Notes under the pieces: model-generated
The model's database searches: none
The model's input: the letters and a program-made list of their open reading frames with translations, nothing else
Told to the model about the DNA's origin: nothing
Position numbers and translations under genes: made by a program
Assembly: GCF_039535785.1 (NCBI RefSeq)
Contig: NZ_BAAAXV010000009.1
Span: forward strand, 1,922,001-1,986,000
Source: Nonomuraea helvata
GTDB lineage: Bacteria; Actinomycetota; Actinomycetes; Streptosporangiales; Streptosporangiaceae
DNA length: 64,000 nucleotides
Direction: 5' to 3'
In this document: positions 41,414 to 51,136 of the stretch, piece by piece
How the letters are laid out: each line of letters starts with the position of its first letter
Numbering within the stretch: the first letter of the stretch is position 1

Positions 41414-42606
41414 ATCTCCTCCATCCGCAGCCAGGCACGTGAGGGCAGCGGGTGGCCGAACAGACGGGCCGCGTTGCCGTAGGCGACCCTGGCGATGTCG
41501 GCGGGCGGGAGCGAGCCCAGGTTGCGGGCCACGGACTTCTGCGTGTCCGGCCAGGTCGAGTCGGAGTGCGGGTAGCCGCTCTCCTGGACCACGTGGTCGA
41601 GGCCGACCGCGAGCCGCACGCCCGACAGCGCGTGGTCGTCGAGCGTGCCGAAGAAGAAGTTGCGGCGCAGCACCTCGCTCGGCTTGAGCCCGCCCTCCCA
41701 CGACGCCTCGCCGGCGACCGGGTGGTCGAGGGCGTAGTCGGCGCGCTCGGCCAGCATCGGGAGCCAGCCCACGCCGCCCTCGACGATGAGGATGCGCAGC
41801 GAGGGGAAGCGCAGCGGCACCCCGGACCAGAGCCAGTCGGCGCAGGCGAACATGGCGGTGGTCGGCATCAGCGTGGTGATGGCCTCGATGGGCGTGTCGG
41901 GTGAGGGCACGGGCGACCACGACGAGTCGCCCGCGTGCAGGGCGACGACCGTGCCGGTCTCCTCGCAGGCGGCGAAGAACGGGTCCCAGTGGCCGGTGTG
42001 GATCGACGGCAGCCGGAGCCGGGTCGGGAACTCGGGGAAGACGACGGCCTTGAAGCCGCGGGCGGCGTTGGCGCGGATCTCCTTGGCGGCCACGTCGGGA
42101 TCGGGCAGCCACGGGAGCTGCAGGCCGATGATGCGCTCGGGATAGGTGCCCGCCCAGACGTCGATGTGCCAGTCGTTCCACGCCTTGACCAGGGCGAGCC
42201 CGAGCTCCTGGTCGCGGGTCCTGGCGAACGGCATGCCGGACTGCCCGGCCAGCATGCCGGGGAAGCACAGCGCGGCCCAGATGCCCGCGACGTCCATGTC
42301 CTGGATGCGGGCCTCGATGTCGTGGCAGCCGGGGCGCATGTGCTCGAACCTGATGGGGTCGAGCGTGCGCTGCTCGCGGGGCAGCCCGGCGCCCACGTCG
42401 ATGCCGGCGCACGGGTAGGTGGCCCCGCCGTAGCGCCAGACCTGGTGCCCCGCCTCCGTCTCCACGACCTTGGGCGCGACCTCGGCATACTTCTCCGGCA
42501 ACCGGCCTTCGAACAGGTCGGGAGGCTCGATCAGATGATCGTCGGCGGAGATGATCACGTAGTCGCGCCGCCTCGGGTCAGGGTCGGGGAGCAGCGGCGT
42601 AGTCAC
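41410..42606 (-). CDS. Amidohydrolase-2 family metal-dependent hydrolase
   Basis: 398 residues resembling ACMSD-like decarboxylases/hydrolases. ISADDHLIEPPDLFEGRLP is the N-terminal metal strand; further ligands HTGHWDP, VALHAGDSS and HVVQESGYPHSDSTWP. Typical substrates are aromatic acids, but specificity is not determinable. Stands alone, divergent from nothing close. Confidence 0.86.
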   Translation of the reverse strand: MTTPLLPDPDPRRRDYVIISADDHLIEPPDLFEGRLPEKYAEVAPKVVETEAGHQVWRYGGATYPCAGIDVGAGLPREQRTLDPIRFEHMRPGCHDIEARIQDMDVAGIWAALCFPGMLAGQSGMPFARTRDQELGLALVKAWNDWHIDVWAGTYPERIIGLQLPWLPDPDVAAKEIRANAARGFKAVVFPEFPTRLRLPSIHTGHWDPFFAACEETGTVVALHAGDSSWSPVPSPDTPIEAITTLMPTTAMFACADWLWSGVPLRFPSLRILIVEGGVGWLPMLAERADYALDHPVAGEASWEGGLKPSEVLRRNFFFGTLDDHALSGVRLAVGLDHVVQESGYPHSDSTWPDTQKSVARNLGSLPPADIARVAYGNAARLFGHPLPSRAWLRMEEI

Positions 42607-42768
42607 GCAGGTAACCGTACGACGAGCGGATAACGTCGAACAAGCTGCGACGTATCCGTTGGGTCTCCAAGATTGTTGACCCGGGACCGCCGGGAGGGGG
42701 ATGGCGGGCGGTCCCAGGCCCGGGTTGGGCCGCTCGCCTGGACGCAGCAGGCGCGACCCGGGCTGCCA

Positions 42769-43518
42769 CTACCCGTCCGAGCCCGGTTCAGTCAGCAGAT
42801 GGTCGCGCAATTCGGCGATGGTGGCGGGGGGAACGTTCAGGACCTGTGTGACGTACCTCTCGATCGAGCCGTGCCGCGCCGTCAGATCGGTGAGGAAGAA
42901 GCGCATGGTCTCGGCGGGCGCCAGCCCGAACCCCGGCCACCGCGGCGCGTCAGGGTGCCTCCTGCGCCAATCGGCGATGAACGCCTCGGTGGCCAGCCCG
43001 GTGAGCGCGTAGTCCGCCACGATGTCGTCCTCGCTGACGCCCGCCAGCGAGAGGACCAGGGCGGTGAGCACGCCGGTGCGGTCCTTGCCCGCGGCGCAGT
43101 GGATCACCACGGGGGCGTTCTCGGCCCGCGCGATCGCCTCCAGCGCGGTCCTGAGGTTGTCGACGCGGTCCTCGGTCATCTCCAGATAGCGGTCGGCGAG
43201 ATATCTCGCCACGCCGAGCTCCTCGCTGTACACCGAAGTGTCCCAGCGGCGTCCCTCGATGGGGAGGTTCTGGTAGAGCTGCCCCTCGTTCTCCGGGGCT
43301 CGTCCCGCCTTCTCGATCTCGAACGGATGGCGCAGGTCGATGACCATGCGGACGCGTAGCCCGCGGTAGGTCGTGAGGTCGTCGCCGGTCAGCCAGCCGA
43401 GCGAGTCGGCCCGGTAGAGGCGCTGCCACCTGACGGTGCGCCCGTCCTGGGTGGCATATCCACCTACGTCGCGAAAATTCCGGATACTGGCGAACTCAAT
43501 GTGGCGGATCACCCTCAA
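42769..43518 (-). CDS. Tyrosine-protein phosphatase (PTPB/SIW14-like)
   Basis: 249 residues. Active-site P-loop VIHCAAGKDRTGVLTALVL (HCX5R), with FRDVGGYATQDGRTVR at the N-terminus, characteristic of the MptpB-type dual-specificity phosphatases. Could act on phosphotyrosine or phosphoinositides. Upstream neighbour of SURF1 on the same strand but 4 bases apart at ends (43518/43523), so possibly one transcript. Confidence 0.88.
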   Translation of the reverse strand: MRVIRHIEFASIRNFRDVGGYATQDGRTVRWQRLYRADSLGWLTGDDLTTYRGLRVRMVIDLRHPFEIEKAGRAPENEGQLYQNLPIEGRRWDTSVYSEELGVARYLADRYLEMTEDRVDNLRTALEAIARAENAPVVIHCAAGKDRTGVLTALVLSLAGVSEDDIVADYALTGLATEAFIADWRRRHPDAPRWPGFGLAPAETMRFFLTDLTARHGSIERYVTQVLNVPPATIAELRDHLLTEPGSDG

Positions 43519-43522
43519 TACC

Positions 43523-44326
43523 TTAATTGGCGGTGGTCACGGACTCCTTGGACTGCTCCCCGGCCTTCCGCTCGGCCACCTCGCGCCGGATCAGCAGGAT
43601 CCAGCCGGCCACGGCGATGCCGATGAACAGCCACCACTGGATCCCGTACGCCAGGTTGAGCCCGCCTCCGGCGCCCACGTCCGGCTCGGGCACCGGCGCC
43701 GGGGCCGTGGCGGGCTCGGGCGACTGCTCGGTCAGCTCCACGTAGCCGCCCACGAGCCGGTACGGCAGCCCCTGCCCGATCTTGTCGGCGTTGATCAGCA
43801 GCACCTGGCCCGGCGGCAGCCCGGAGCGCTCCCTGATACCGCTGGACTCCTCGGTCTCGCTGAGCCGTAGCCGTCCGGTGACAGTTACCTGCCCGGTGGA
43901 CGGAGGGGGCACCTCGGGGGCGGCGTCGGCGGTGGCGCCTGCCTTGACCCAGCCCCGGTTCACGATCACCGCCGTGCCGCCGCCGGTGACGAGGGGCGTC
44001 AGGACGTAGAAGCCGTTCAGCCCCTCCTGGGGGCGGCGGCGTACGAGCAGGGCGTGGGCCGGGTCGTACGTGCCGGTGAGCTGGACCTTTCTGAACCGGT
44101 CCGCCTCGCGGACGCGCTGCCCGGGGAGCACCAGCTTCTCCAGCGGCACGGGCGCGGCCTCGAGGTTGGCGGTGACCCGCTCGCTGTTGGCCGATCGCTC
44201 CTCGAAGCGCCCGAACTGCCACCGCCCGAGGAACACGAAGGCGGGGATGACCAGCAGCACCACCACATGGAGCGCGAGCCATCTGGGCGTCAGCAGGAAC
44301 CGGTACACGCTCTCAAGACTAGGCAC
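43523..44326 (-). CDS. SURF1-family cytochrome oxidase assembly protein
   Basis: 267 residues with one N-terminal membrane helix (LALHVVVLLVIPAFVFLGRW) and one near the C-terminus (WWLFIGIAVAGWILLIR), the SURF1 layout, with GRWQFGRFEERSA, RRRPQEGLNGFYVLTPL and the extracellular domain between. Implicated in heme-copper oxidase assembly. The C-terminal tail is charged and cytoplasmic. Confidence 0.9.
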   Translation of the reverse strand: MPSLESVYRFLLTPRWLALHVVVLLVIPAFVFLGRWQFGRFEERSANSERVTANLEAAPVPLEKLVLPGQRVREADRFRKVQLTGTYDPAHALLVRRRPQEGLNGFYVLTPLVTGGGTAVIVNRGWVKAGATADAAPEVPPPSTGQVTVTGRLRLSETEESSGIRERSGLPPGQVLLINADKIGQGLPYRLVGGYVELTEQSPEPATAPAPVPEPDVGAGGGLNLAYGIQWWLFIGIAVAGWILLIRREVAERKAGEQSKESVTTAN

Positions 44327-44350
44327 CGGGTGGGGTGCCCCCGCACGCGC

Positions 44351-44830
44351 CTATGCGCTGCTGAGCTCGGCTCCTGACCCCGGCACCGGGGTCACCTCGC
44401 GGGGTCCGCCCACCTCGTGGCCGTCGGCGCACCGGAAGTACTGCTCGATGGGGGCGCCACAGTCGCGGTGGGTGAGCACCACCGGCGGTCCCTCCTCGCC
44501 TGCCAGGTATCTGTCGCCCCAGTGCATGAGCGCGACCAGCAGCGGATAGAGGTCGCGGCCCTTCTCGGTGAGCCGGTATTCGTCGCGCTGCCGCTGACCC
44601 GGCTCGCGGTAGGGCTCCTTGCGCAGCAGGCCCTCGTCGACCAGCCGGGCCAGCCGGGCGCTGAGCACCTGGCGGGGGGCGCCGGTGATCGCCTGCATGT
44701 CGGCGAACCTCCGTACGCCGCTGAACGCCTCACGCAGCACCAGGAAGGTCCACTTCTCCCCGACGATGTCCAGGGTGCGCTCGATCGAGCAGTTGTCCAC
44801 CTGGAAGTCCACCCGGAAGGGAACGTTCAT
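44351..44830 (-). CDS. HxlR-family transcriptional regulator
   Basis: 159-residue winged-helix regulator: CSIERTLDIVGEKWTFLVLREAF, FADMQAITGAPRQVLSARLARL and the wing REPGQRQRDEYRLTEKGRDLYP. HxlR proteins sense redox or aldehydes through the conserved Cys near the start (NCSIERT). Probably controls the divergent GNAT gene and itself through the repeat at 44844-44866. Confidence 0.9.
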   Translation of the reverse strand: MNVPFRVDFQVDNCSIERTLDIVGEKWTFLVLREAFSGVRRFADMQAITGAPRQVLSARLARLVDEGLLRKEPYREPGQRQRDEYRLTEKGRDLYPLLVALMHWGDRYLAGEEGPPVVLTHRDCGAPIEQYFRCADGHEVGGPREVTPVPGSGAELSSA

Positions 44831-44843
44831 CTTTGCAGTATAT

Positions 44844-44866
44844 CTGAGTTCAATTGACAGACTCAG
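44844..44866. promoter_or_regulatory. Inverted repeat in hxlR-GNAT divergent region
   Basis: CTGAGT-N11-ACTCAG, centred between the divergent genes whose starts are only 59 bases apart. A good operator candidate for the HxlR protein. Confidence 0.42.
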
Positions 44867-44889
44867 GCTGCGACTGAGAATCTGGGTCT

Positions 44890-45405
44890 ATGCAGCGAAC
44901 TCAGATCCGCCCCGCACGCGCCGGCGACGAGGAGCGGATCAGGCGCTTCCTGGCCGGGCTGTCGCTGCACACGCAGACGCTCCGGTTCTTCACGGGCATC
45001 AGCAGCCCGGCCCCCGGACTGGTGCGCGCGCTGCTCACGATGGACGAGCACCGCGACGCGCTCGTCGCCACTCTGGGGGACGGTGAGATCGTCGGCCACG
45101 CGATGAGCTTCAAGGGCGACTGCGCTGACGTCGAGATCGCCGTGGTCGTGGCGGACCAGTGGCAGGGGCAGGGGATCGGGCCCCGGCTGATCGACACGCT
45201 GCTGCTGCGGGCCTCCGTGCGCGGCGCGAGGACCGTGGGCATGGACGTGCTGGGCGAGAACCGGCGCGTGCTCAGGCTCGTCCGCAGGCTCTGGCCGGAC
45301 GCCCGGATGACGGTCTGCTCCGGAACGGTGGAGGTGACCGCTATGATCGATACAGCCGGTCTATTTGCGGAACAAGGTTCTGGTGGCACACCATTGACAG
45401 CGTGA
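44890..45405 (+). CDS. GNAT acetyltransferase
   Basis: 171 residues. RPARAGDEERIRRFLAGL start, acetyl-CoA loop VADQWQGQGIGPRLIDTLL and VLGENRRVLRLVRRL. Substrate unknown. Its stop overlaps the GTG of the TetR gene by 4 bases, so both are likely one unit. Confidence 0.85.
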   Translation: MQRTQIRPARAGDEERIRRFLAGLSLHTQTLRFFTGISSPAPGLVRALLTMDEHRDALVATLGDGEIVGHAMSFKGDCADVEIAVVVADQWQGQGIGPRLIDTLLLRASVRGARTVGMDVLGENRRVLRLVRRLWPDARMTVCSGTVEVTAMIDTAGLFAEQGSGGTPLTA

Positions 45406-45992
45406 AGAGTGCCAAGAACGGACGCGACGGCCGGACCCGCATCATCGAGGGCGCCCTCCGCCGCTTCAGCCAGGACGGGGTGTCGGCCACCACGCTGGCC
45501 AGCCTCCGCGAGGAGAGCGGCGTCAGCGTCGGCAGCTTCTACCACCACTTCGCCAGCAAAGAGCACGTCTTCGGTGTGCTCTACGCCGAGATCCTCACCG
45601 CCTACCAGGACGCCTTCCTCGCCGAGCTCGTCGGCCACAAGGAGGCTCGCGACGGCATCGAGGCCGTCGTGGCCTTCCACATGCGCTGGGCCGGCGAGCA
45701 CCCGGAGAGGGCCCGGCTGCTGGTCAGCGAGCGGCCGCCGCGCAAGCAGGAGCCGGGCGGCGCGGAGGTGGCCGAGGCCAGGCGCGCGTTCTTCCGCCAG
45801 GTGTCCGACTGGTGGCGGCCGCACATGAAGAACGGCCTGCTCCAGCCCGTCCACCCGACCATGTGCTACGTGCTGTGGCTGGGTCCGGCGCAGGAGATGT
45901 GCCGCCTGTGGTTCGCGGGCGCGCACACGCCCACGGAAGAGGAGATCAAAGGGCTGGGCGCCGCCGCCTGGCAGAGCCTCCGCCAGCAGTGA
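45402..45992 (+). CDS. TetR-family regulator
   Basis: 196 residues from GTG 45402. Helix-turn-helix RIIEGALRRFSQDGVSATTL and SGVSVGSFYHHFASKE. The C-terminal 47 bases overlap the convergent small zinc-ribbon gene. Translationally coupled to the GNAT gene, whose expression it may control. Confidence 0.86.
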   Translation: MKSAKNGRDGRTRIIEGALRRFSQDGVSATTLASLREESGVSVGSFYHHFASKEHVFGVLYAEILTAYQDAFLAELVGHKEARDGIEAVVAFHMRWAGEHPERARLLVSERPPRKQEPGGAEVAEARRAFFRQVSDWWRPHMKNGLLQPVHPTMCYVLWLGPAQEMCRLWFAGAHTPTEEEIKGLGAAAWQSLRQQ

Positions 45993-46305
45993 GGCGCACC
46001 GGCACGCCGGCCGGCCTGAGCGGGGTGGAGACGTGCCAGCTCGCCCGGTCGAGCGAGATGTCCAGCCGCAGGTCGCCGCGGTGCCGGCGCAGGCCGGGCA
46101 CGCGCACCCGGGCGTGCACGTCGAACCGGCCCCGGTGCGGATAGCCGAACCCGAGCTCGTCCGGGAGCACGCGGAGGTCGTCGCGGTTGCCGCAGCGCGG
46201 GCACGTCCAGGACACGAGGTCCAGGCCGCGGTTGTAGTCGGAGCAGGCGCTGAAGTATTCGTCGGGCCCGAACCGGGACTCACAAGCCAAGCAGGGGATC
46301 ATCAT
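45946..46305 (-). CDS. Small zinc-ribbon-like protein
   Basis: 119 residues with two CxxC pairs, CLACESRFG and CPRCGNRDD, in the first 45 residues, a probable zinc ribbon. The basic, Arg-rich remainder has no recognised domain and looks like read-through of a GC-rich frame over the TetR 3' end, so the real protein may be shorter. Confidence 0.5.
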   Translation of the reverse strand: MMIPCLACESRFGPDEYFSACSDYNRGLDLVSWTCPRCGNRDDLRVLPDELGFGYPHRGRFDVHARVRVPGLRRHRGDLRLDISLDRASWHVSTPLRPAGVPVRLTAGGGSARRRRPAL

Positions 46306-46456
46306 GGTCCGCTCCTCGGGACGACGTGGTTACTTCCCTAGAGATACCGCTATCCGCTTGTCCGCCGCTTGCAGAACGCTTGGTCATTTGCGTAACAGTA
46401 TGAGCACGTTGGGTGACAAGATCATGCGTACGGGCCCGCAGTGAAAAGATGGACCT

Positions 46457-47848
46457 GTGGAACGACTACGCCATCACCTCTTGGAGACCGGATACACCAT
46501 CGACGGCGTACGCGATCGGCTGGGCGACGTGGCCGCCACGGCGCTGGCCCGGGAGGAGCTGGTCCCGGCCCTGCGGGCGACCGCTGACGGCGATCCCCTG
46601 GCCACCCTGATCAGGCTGTGGTGGCTCGGCGTTCCCGTCCCGGCCAGGTCCGTCGCGCCGGAGGTCCTCGACTCCGGCCTGGTCAGCGCCGACGGCGACC
46701 AGGTGAGCGCGACCGTGCACCTCCAGCCCTGGGAGACCGGCGGCTACGTGGTCTCCGACCGCAAGGTGCGCCCCGGCGACCCGGCGCTGCGGCCCGACCA
46801 CGTCGTCGGCGCGGGCGGCGCCTCGGCCAACCTGGCCCAGCTCGTGACCCGCCGCCCGGTGGGCCGCGCGCTCGACCTGGGCACCGGGTGCGGGGTGCAG
46901 GTGCTGCACCTGGCGGGACGGGCCGAGCAGATCGTGGCCACCGACGTCAACCCGCGGGCCGTGGAGCTGGCCAGGCTGAGCTGGGAGCTGTCCGGCGTCT
47001 CCGGCGTGGACGCGCGTACGGGGTCGATGTTCGAGCCGGTCGAGGACGAGCTGTTCGACCTGGTCGTGAGCAACCCGCCGTTCGTCATCGGGCCCACAGG
47101 CGAGCTGACCTATCGCGAGGCGGGCGGCGACGGCTTCTGCCGCGACCTCGTACGCCGCACGCCCCGCCACCTCAACCCCGGCGGCCAGGCCCACTTCCTG
47201 GCCAACTGGCTGCACGTCGAGGGCGAGGACTGGCGCGACCGCGTGGGCGGCTGGCTGCGCGAGACCGGCTGCGACGCGTGGGTGGTCCAGCGCGACGTGC
47301 AGGACCCGGCCGAGTACGTCGAGCTCTGGCTCAGGGACGCCGCCGAGCAGGGCACCAAGGGCTACGCCGAGCACTATGACCGCTGGCTGGCCTGGTTCGA
47401 GGAGCGCAAGGTCGAGGGCGTCGGGTTCGGCTGGATCACCATGCGCAACTCCGGCACGCTCGACCCGGTCGTACGCGTCGAGCACCTGGACCACCAGGTC
47501 GCGCTCCCGGCCGGCGACTACGTGGACTCCGTGATCGACGCCATCACCGTCGCCCACCGGACCAAGGAGCTGGGGAAGGCGCGCCTGCGCACCGCCGACG
47601 ACCTGCTGGACGAGCGCATCGGACTGCCTGGCGCGGAGGACCCCATGCGCATCGTGCTGCGCCAGACGCAGAGGCTGCGCCGCAGCCGGGAGGTCGGCAC
47701 GGTGGAGGCCGCGCTGGCCGGCGTGTGCGACGGCGAGCTGGCGCTCGGCCCCCTGCTCAACGTGATCGCCGAGCTGGTCGGCGACGGCGAGATCCCCGAC
47801 GCCGACGCGGTCAGGCCCCTCATAGCCGAGGGTTATTTCCTGCTTTAA
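46457..47848 (+). CDS. SAM-dependent methyltransferase (NPPF type)
   Basis: 463 residues. GRALDLGTGCGVQVLHLAG is motif I, and VSNPPFVIGPTGEL is the NPPY/F catalytic motif of N-methyltransferases that act on proteins or nucleic acids (HemK/RsmC-like). An N-terminal 110-residue winged-helix-like part and a C-terminal extension are not assigned. GTG start at 46457. Probably methylates a translation component or rRNA (inferred from motif). Confidence 0.83.
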   Translation: MERLRHHLLETGYTIDGVRDRLGDVAATALAREELVPALRATADGDPLATLIRLWWLGVPVPARSVAPEVLDSGLVSADGDQVSATVHLQPWETGGYVVSDRKVRPGDPALRPDHVVGAGGASANLAQLVTRRPVGRALDLGTGCGVQVLHLAGRAEQIVATDVNPRAVELARLSWELSGVSGVDARTGSMFEPVEDELFDLVVSNPPFVIGPTGELTYREAGGDGFCRDLVRRTPRHLNPGGQAHFLANWLHVEGEDWRDRVGGWLRETGCDAWVVQRDVQDPAEYVELWLRDAAEQGTKGYAEHYDRWLAWFEERKVEGVGFGWITMRNSGTLDPVVRVEHLDHQVALPAGDYVDSVIDAITVAHRTKELGKARLRTADDLLDERIGLPGAEDPMRIVLRQTQRLRRSREVGTVEAALAGVCDGELALGPLLNVIAELVGDGEIPDADAVRPLIAEGYFLL

Positions 47849-48106
47849 TCCGCCGTTGATTCGACGTTGACGCCGGGGGTGGAGGCTCAGGACCAGACAC
47901 GGACCCGGGGGGTTCGAGGGCCGTGTCAGGTCCGGCCGGTCGTCTGGTGTGAGGCGGCTGACCGCTACGCGGAGCATCCGGATGACCGGGCCCCCTAGCG
48001 ACGTGTGGCGGTCAAGATGACCGGCCGGGCTGCATCACCACGCATTCAGCGAAGGACAGCCTTGATCAACCATGTGTGGATGACACGACTGGACGACGAG
48101 CTGTAC

Positions 48107-51100
48107 TCAGGACTCGACGACGGCGGGTTCGGCGACGGTGCCGGCTATGGGGATGCCGTCGATCAGGACCTTGAGATCCCCGGCTTCGGGAGCGCCGAGC
48201 CGGGAGAAGATGTCGTACGCCTGCCGTAGGCAGTCCAGGCTCCTCGCGGCGCTGCCCAGACCGTGCAGCGCCTTGCCGAGCACGGTGAGCGACAGCGCCT
48301 CGCCATAGGGGTGGCCGATCTCGCGGGAGACCACCAGGGCCTGCTCGGCGTGGCGCACGGCGTCGGGGTAGCGCTCGGCGGCGATGAACGTCTCCGCCAG
48401 CCTGGAGCAGACCCGCTGCTCCCAGACCCGCTGCTTGCCGGCCCGGAAGAAGGCCAGGCACTCGGCGTGGTGGTGGACGGCCTCGGTGAGCCGGCCCACC
48501 CGGGACAGCACGATGCCGAGGTGGTAGCGGGCGCGGGCGGTGCCGGCGCCGCTGCCGATCTCGGTGAAGATGGCCAGGCCCTTCTCGGCCGCGGCGATCG
48601 CGTCCTCGGGACGGCCCAGGCCCAGGTGGTCGCGGGCGGAGTAGCTGAGCACGAGGGCTTCGCCGGCGGGCACGCCGTTCTCCCGGTAGAACCGCTTCGC
48701 GGACTCGAACAGCTCGAGCGCCTCCATGTGGCGGCGCTGCCGGCCGACGACGACGGCCAGGGCGTTGAGCACCTCGCCGGTGACGATCTTCTCGCCGCGG
48801 TCCGCGGACAGCTCGTACACGAGCCTGAAGTGCTCTTCGGCCTCCTTCAGCCGGTTGCCGGCGAACAGGACCCGGCCCAGCACGTACCGGACGCGCAGCT
48901 CGCTCGCCGCGTCGCCGAGCTCCTGCGCGGCGGCCAGCACGGCACGGGTGGCGTGGCCGAACTCGCGTGTGTGCGTGCCCGACTCCAGCAGCGGCTCCAT
49001 CGCCAGCAGGAGGTCGGCGGCGGGCAGGAGCTGCTCGGCGGTGCGGGCCGCGGCGGCGGCCTGGTTGATGGTGGCGAACAGCGAGTCGCCCTCGGAGATC
49101 AGCCAGGCCACGGCCTCTTCGGCGGAGCCGAAGGCGCGCCCGCTGCCGATCACCACGAGATTGCCGGGGATCATGCTGCCCTCGTAGGCCAGCCGGTGCG
49201 CGGACCTGGCCGAGGCCAGGTAGAAGCCGAGCAGCCGGCGCAGCGCCAGCGTCCTGGCCTGGGGCCGCTCGGTCTTGTCCAGCTCGCGCCTGGCGAACAG
49301 CCTGAGCAGGTTGTGGAAGCGGTAGCGGCCGGGTGCGGGCGCCTCCAGCAGGCTCGCGTCCACCAGGGACTCCAGGACGGACTCCGCCTCGAACTCGCTC
49401 ACCGCCAGCACGGCGGCCGCCGCGCCCGTGGAGACGTCGGGTCCGTTGGGCAGCGAGAGCAGGCGGAACGCGCGTGCCTGCGCGGGGGCCAGATGCCCGT
49501 AGCCGAGCGCGAAAGTGGCCTCGACGGCCAGGTGGCCCACGCGGAGCTCGTCGAGGCGGCGCTGCTCGTCGGCCAGCCTGGGCACCAGAGAGGAGATCGT
49601 CCAGTAGGGGCGGGCGGCCAGCCTGGAGGCCACGATGCGCACCGCCAGCGGCAGGAACCCGCAGGCCGCCACCACGTCCATGGCAGCGCCGTGCTCGGCC
49701 GAGACGCGCTCCGCCCCGGCGACCGACGCGAACAGCGACAGCGCCTCACCCGGCTCCATCACGTCGAGATCGATCAGCCTGGCGGAGGGCAGATCGGCCA
49801 GCTTGCCGCGGCTCGTCACGATCGTCGCGCACCCGGGCGAGCCCGGCAGCAGCGGGCCGACCTGCTCGGCGTCGCGGGCGTTGTCCAGCAGGACGAGGAT
49901 GCGGCGCTCGGCCAGGATCGACCGGTAGAGGGCGGAGCGCTCCTGCAGTCCCGCGGGGATGACGTCAGGCGGGATGCCGAGCGCGCGCAGGAACCCGCCG
50001 AGCGCCGACTCGGGCGCGGTCGGCTCGTCGGTGTAGCCGCGCAGGTCGGTGTAGAGCTGCCCGTCGGGGTACAGGTCGCCGGCCAGGTGGGCGACGTGCA
50101 CGGCGAGCGCGGTCTTGCCGACGCCGCCGATGCCGGAGATCGCCACCAGCGGCACGCCCTCGGGTGACGACTGCGACCCGGGCTCCCCGGACAGCAGCCT
50201 GCGCAGCCGTACGGCGATCTCCTGGCGGCCGGTGAAGTCGTTGACCGCGGCGGGGAGCTGCGCGGGTCGCGGCAGCTGGGGCGCCGGCCGCGCTTCCTCG
50301 GCATCGGCGGGCTCCTCCTCGGCCGCCTCGGAGCCGACCGGCGCAGGGGCGGCCAGCGTGGGGTCGGCGGCCAGGATGCGCTGGTGCAGCGCGGCCAGCT
50401 CGGGGCCCGGCTCGATGCCCAGCTCGTCGATCAGGGCCTCGCGCGTCTCCGTGAAGACGTTGAGTGCGTCGCCCTGCCGCCCGCACCGGTAGTAGGCCAG
50501 CATGAGCTGGGCGCGCAGCTTCTCGCGCAGCGGGTGGTCGGCGGTCAGCGCGATCAGCTCCGACACGATCTTGGCGTGGTTGCCCAGCTCGAGGTCCACG
50601 TCCATGAGCGTCTCGACGACGCTGATGCGGCGCTCGATCAGCCGGTCGCGCTGGTGCTCGGCGTACGGTCCGACGGTCCCGGCCAGCGGCTCGCCCTCGA
50701 ACAGCGACAGCGCGGCCCGCAGCGCCTGGGCGGCCTCGGACAGCCGCCCGGCCTTGCGCGCGCCCTCGGCCTCCCGGACACCGCGTTCGAAGCGGACCAG
50801 GTCGAGCGAGCCGTCGGGCAGCCGCAGCGCGTAGCCCCTGCCGATGGACGTCAGCAGCTCCGGGCGGGACCGGGCGGGCCTGTCGGGCTCGAGTACCGTG
50901 CGGAGCCTGGAGACGTAGGTGCGCAGCGCGCCGAGGGCCCGCGGCGGCGCCTCCTCGCCCCACACCGCGTCGATCATCTCGTTGGGGGTGACCGCATGGC
51001 CCTCACGCAGGAGCAGCATGCCGAGAATGGAACGCTGCAGCGGGGTGCCCAGATCGAGCTCCTGGCCGTCACGCCACGCGCGGACAGGACCGAGCACGGC

Positions 51101-51136
51101 GAACCTCAGCCCGCCCTCAACGCTCTGACCAGCCAT
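48107..51136 (-). CDS. AfsR/SARP-family regulator with NB-ARC and TPR domains
   Basis: Large pleiotropic-type regulator of 1009 residues. Order: OmpR-like winged helix in the first 100 (MLLLREGHAVTPNEMIDAVW), bacterial transcriptional activation domain to about 250, a linker, an NB-ARC ATPase with Walker A ISGIGGVGKTALAVHVAHLA near 340, and C-terminal TPR helices. The ATG at 51136 is chosen; the upstream frame gives a poor N-terminus. Same architecture as AfsR. No biosynthetic cluster is visible in the window, so it probably acts elsewhere. Confidence 0.9.
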   Translation of the reverse strand: MAGQSVEGGLRFAVLGPVRAWRDGQELDLGTPLQRSILGMLLLREGHAVTPNEMIDAVWGEEAPPRALGALRTYVSRLRTVLEPDRPARSRPELLTSIGRGYALRLPDGSLDLVRFERGVREAEGARKAGRLSEAAQALRAALSLFEGEPLAGTVGPYAEHQRDRLIERRISVVETLMDVDLELGNHAKIVSELIALTADHPLREKLRAQLMLAYYRCGRQGDALNVFTETREALIDELGIEPGPELAALHQRILAADPTLAAPAPVGSEAAEEEPADAEEARPAPQLPRPAQLPAAVNDFTGRQEIAVRLRRLLSGEPGSQSSPEGVPLVAISGIGGVGKTALAVHVAHLAGDLYPDGQLYTDLRGYTDEPTAPESALGGFLRALGIPPDVIPAGLQERSALYRSILAERRILVLLDNARDAEQVGPLLPGSPGCATIVTSRGKLADLPSARLIDLDVMEPGEALSLFASVAGAERVSAEHGAAMDVVAACGFLPLAVRIVASRLAARPYWTISSLVPRLADEQRRLDELRVGHLAVEATFALGYGHLAPAQARAFRLLSLPNGPDVSTGAAAAVLAVSEFEAESVLESLVDASLLEAPAPGRYRFHNLLRLFARRELDKTERPQARTLALRRLLGFYLASARSAHRLAYEGSMIPGNLVVIGSGRAFGSAEEAVAWLISEGDSLFATINQAAAAARTAEQLLPAADLLLAMEPLLESGTHTREFGHATRAVLAAAQELGDAASELRVRYVLGRVLFAGNRLKEAEEHFRLVYELSADRGEKIVTGEVLNALAVVVGRQRRHMEALELFESAKRFYRENGVPAGEALVLSYSARDHLGLGRPEDAIAAAEKGLAIFTEIGSGAGTARARYHLGIVLSRVGRLTEAVHHHAECLAFFRAGKQRVWEQRVCSRLAETFIAAERYPDAVRHAEQALVVSREIGHPYGEALSLTVLGKALHGLGSAARSLDCLRQAYDIFSRLGAPEAGDLKVLIDGIPIAGTVAEPAVVES

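Noticed and set aside
48005..48229. Small plus-strand gene at the end of the SARP gene
   Set aside because: No ribosome-binding site; most of it lies antisense to the SARP C-terminus and it has no recognised similarity.
48263..50167. 634-codon plus-strand frame opposite the SARP regulator
   Set aside because: Antisense shadow; the minus-strand protein has a full domain series.
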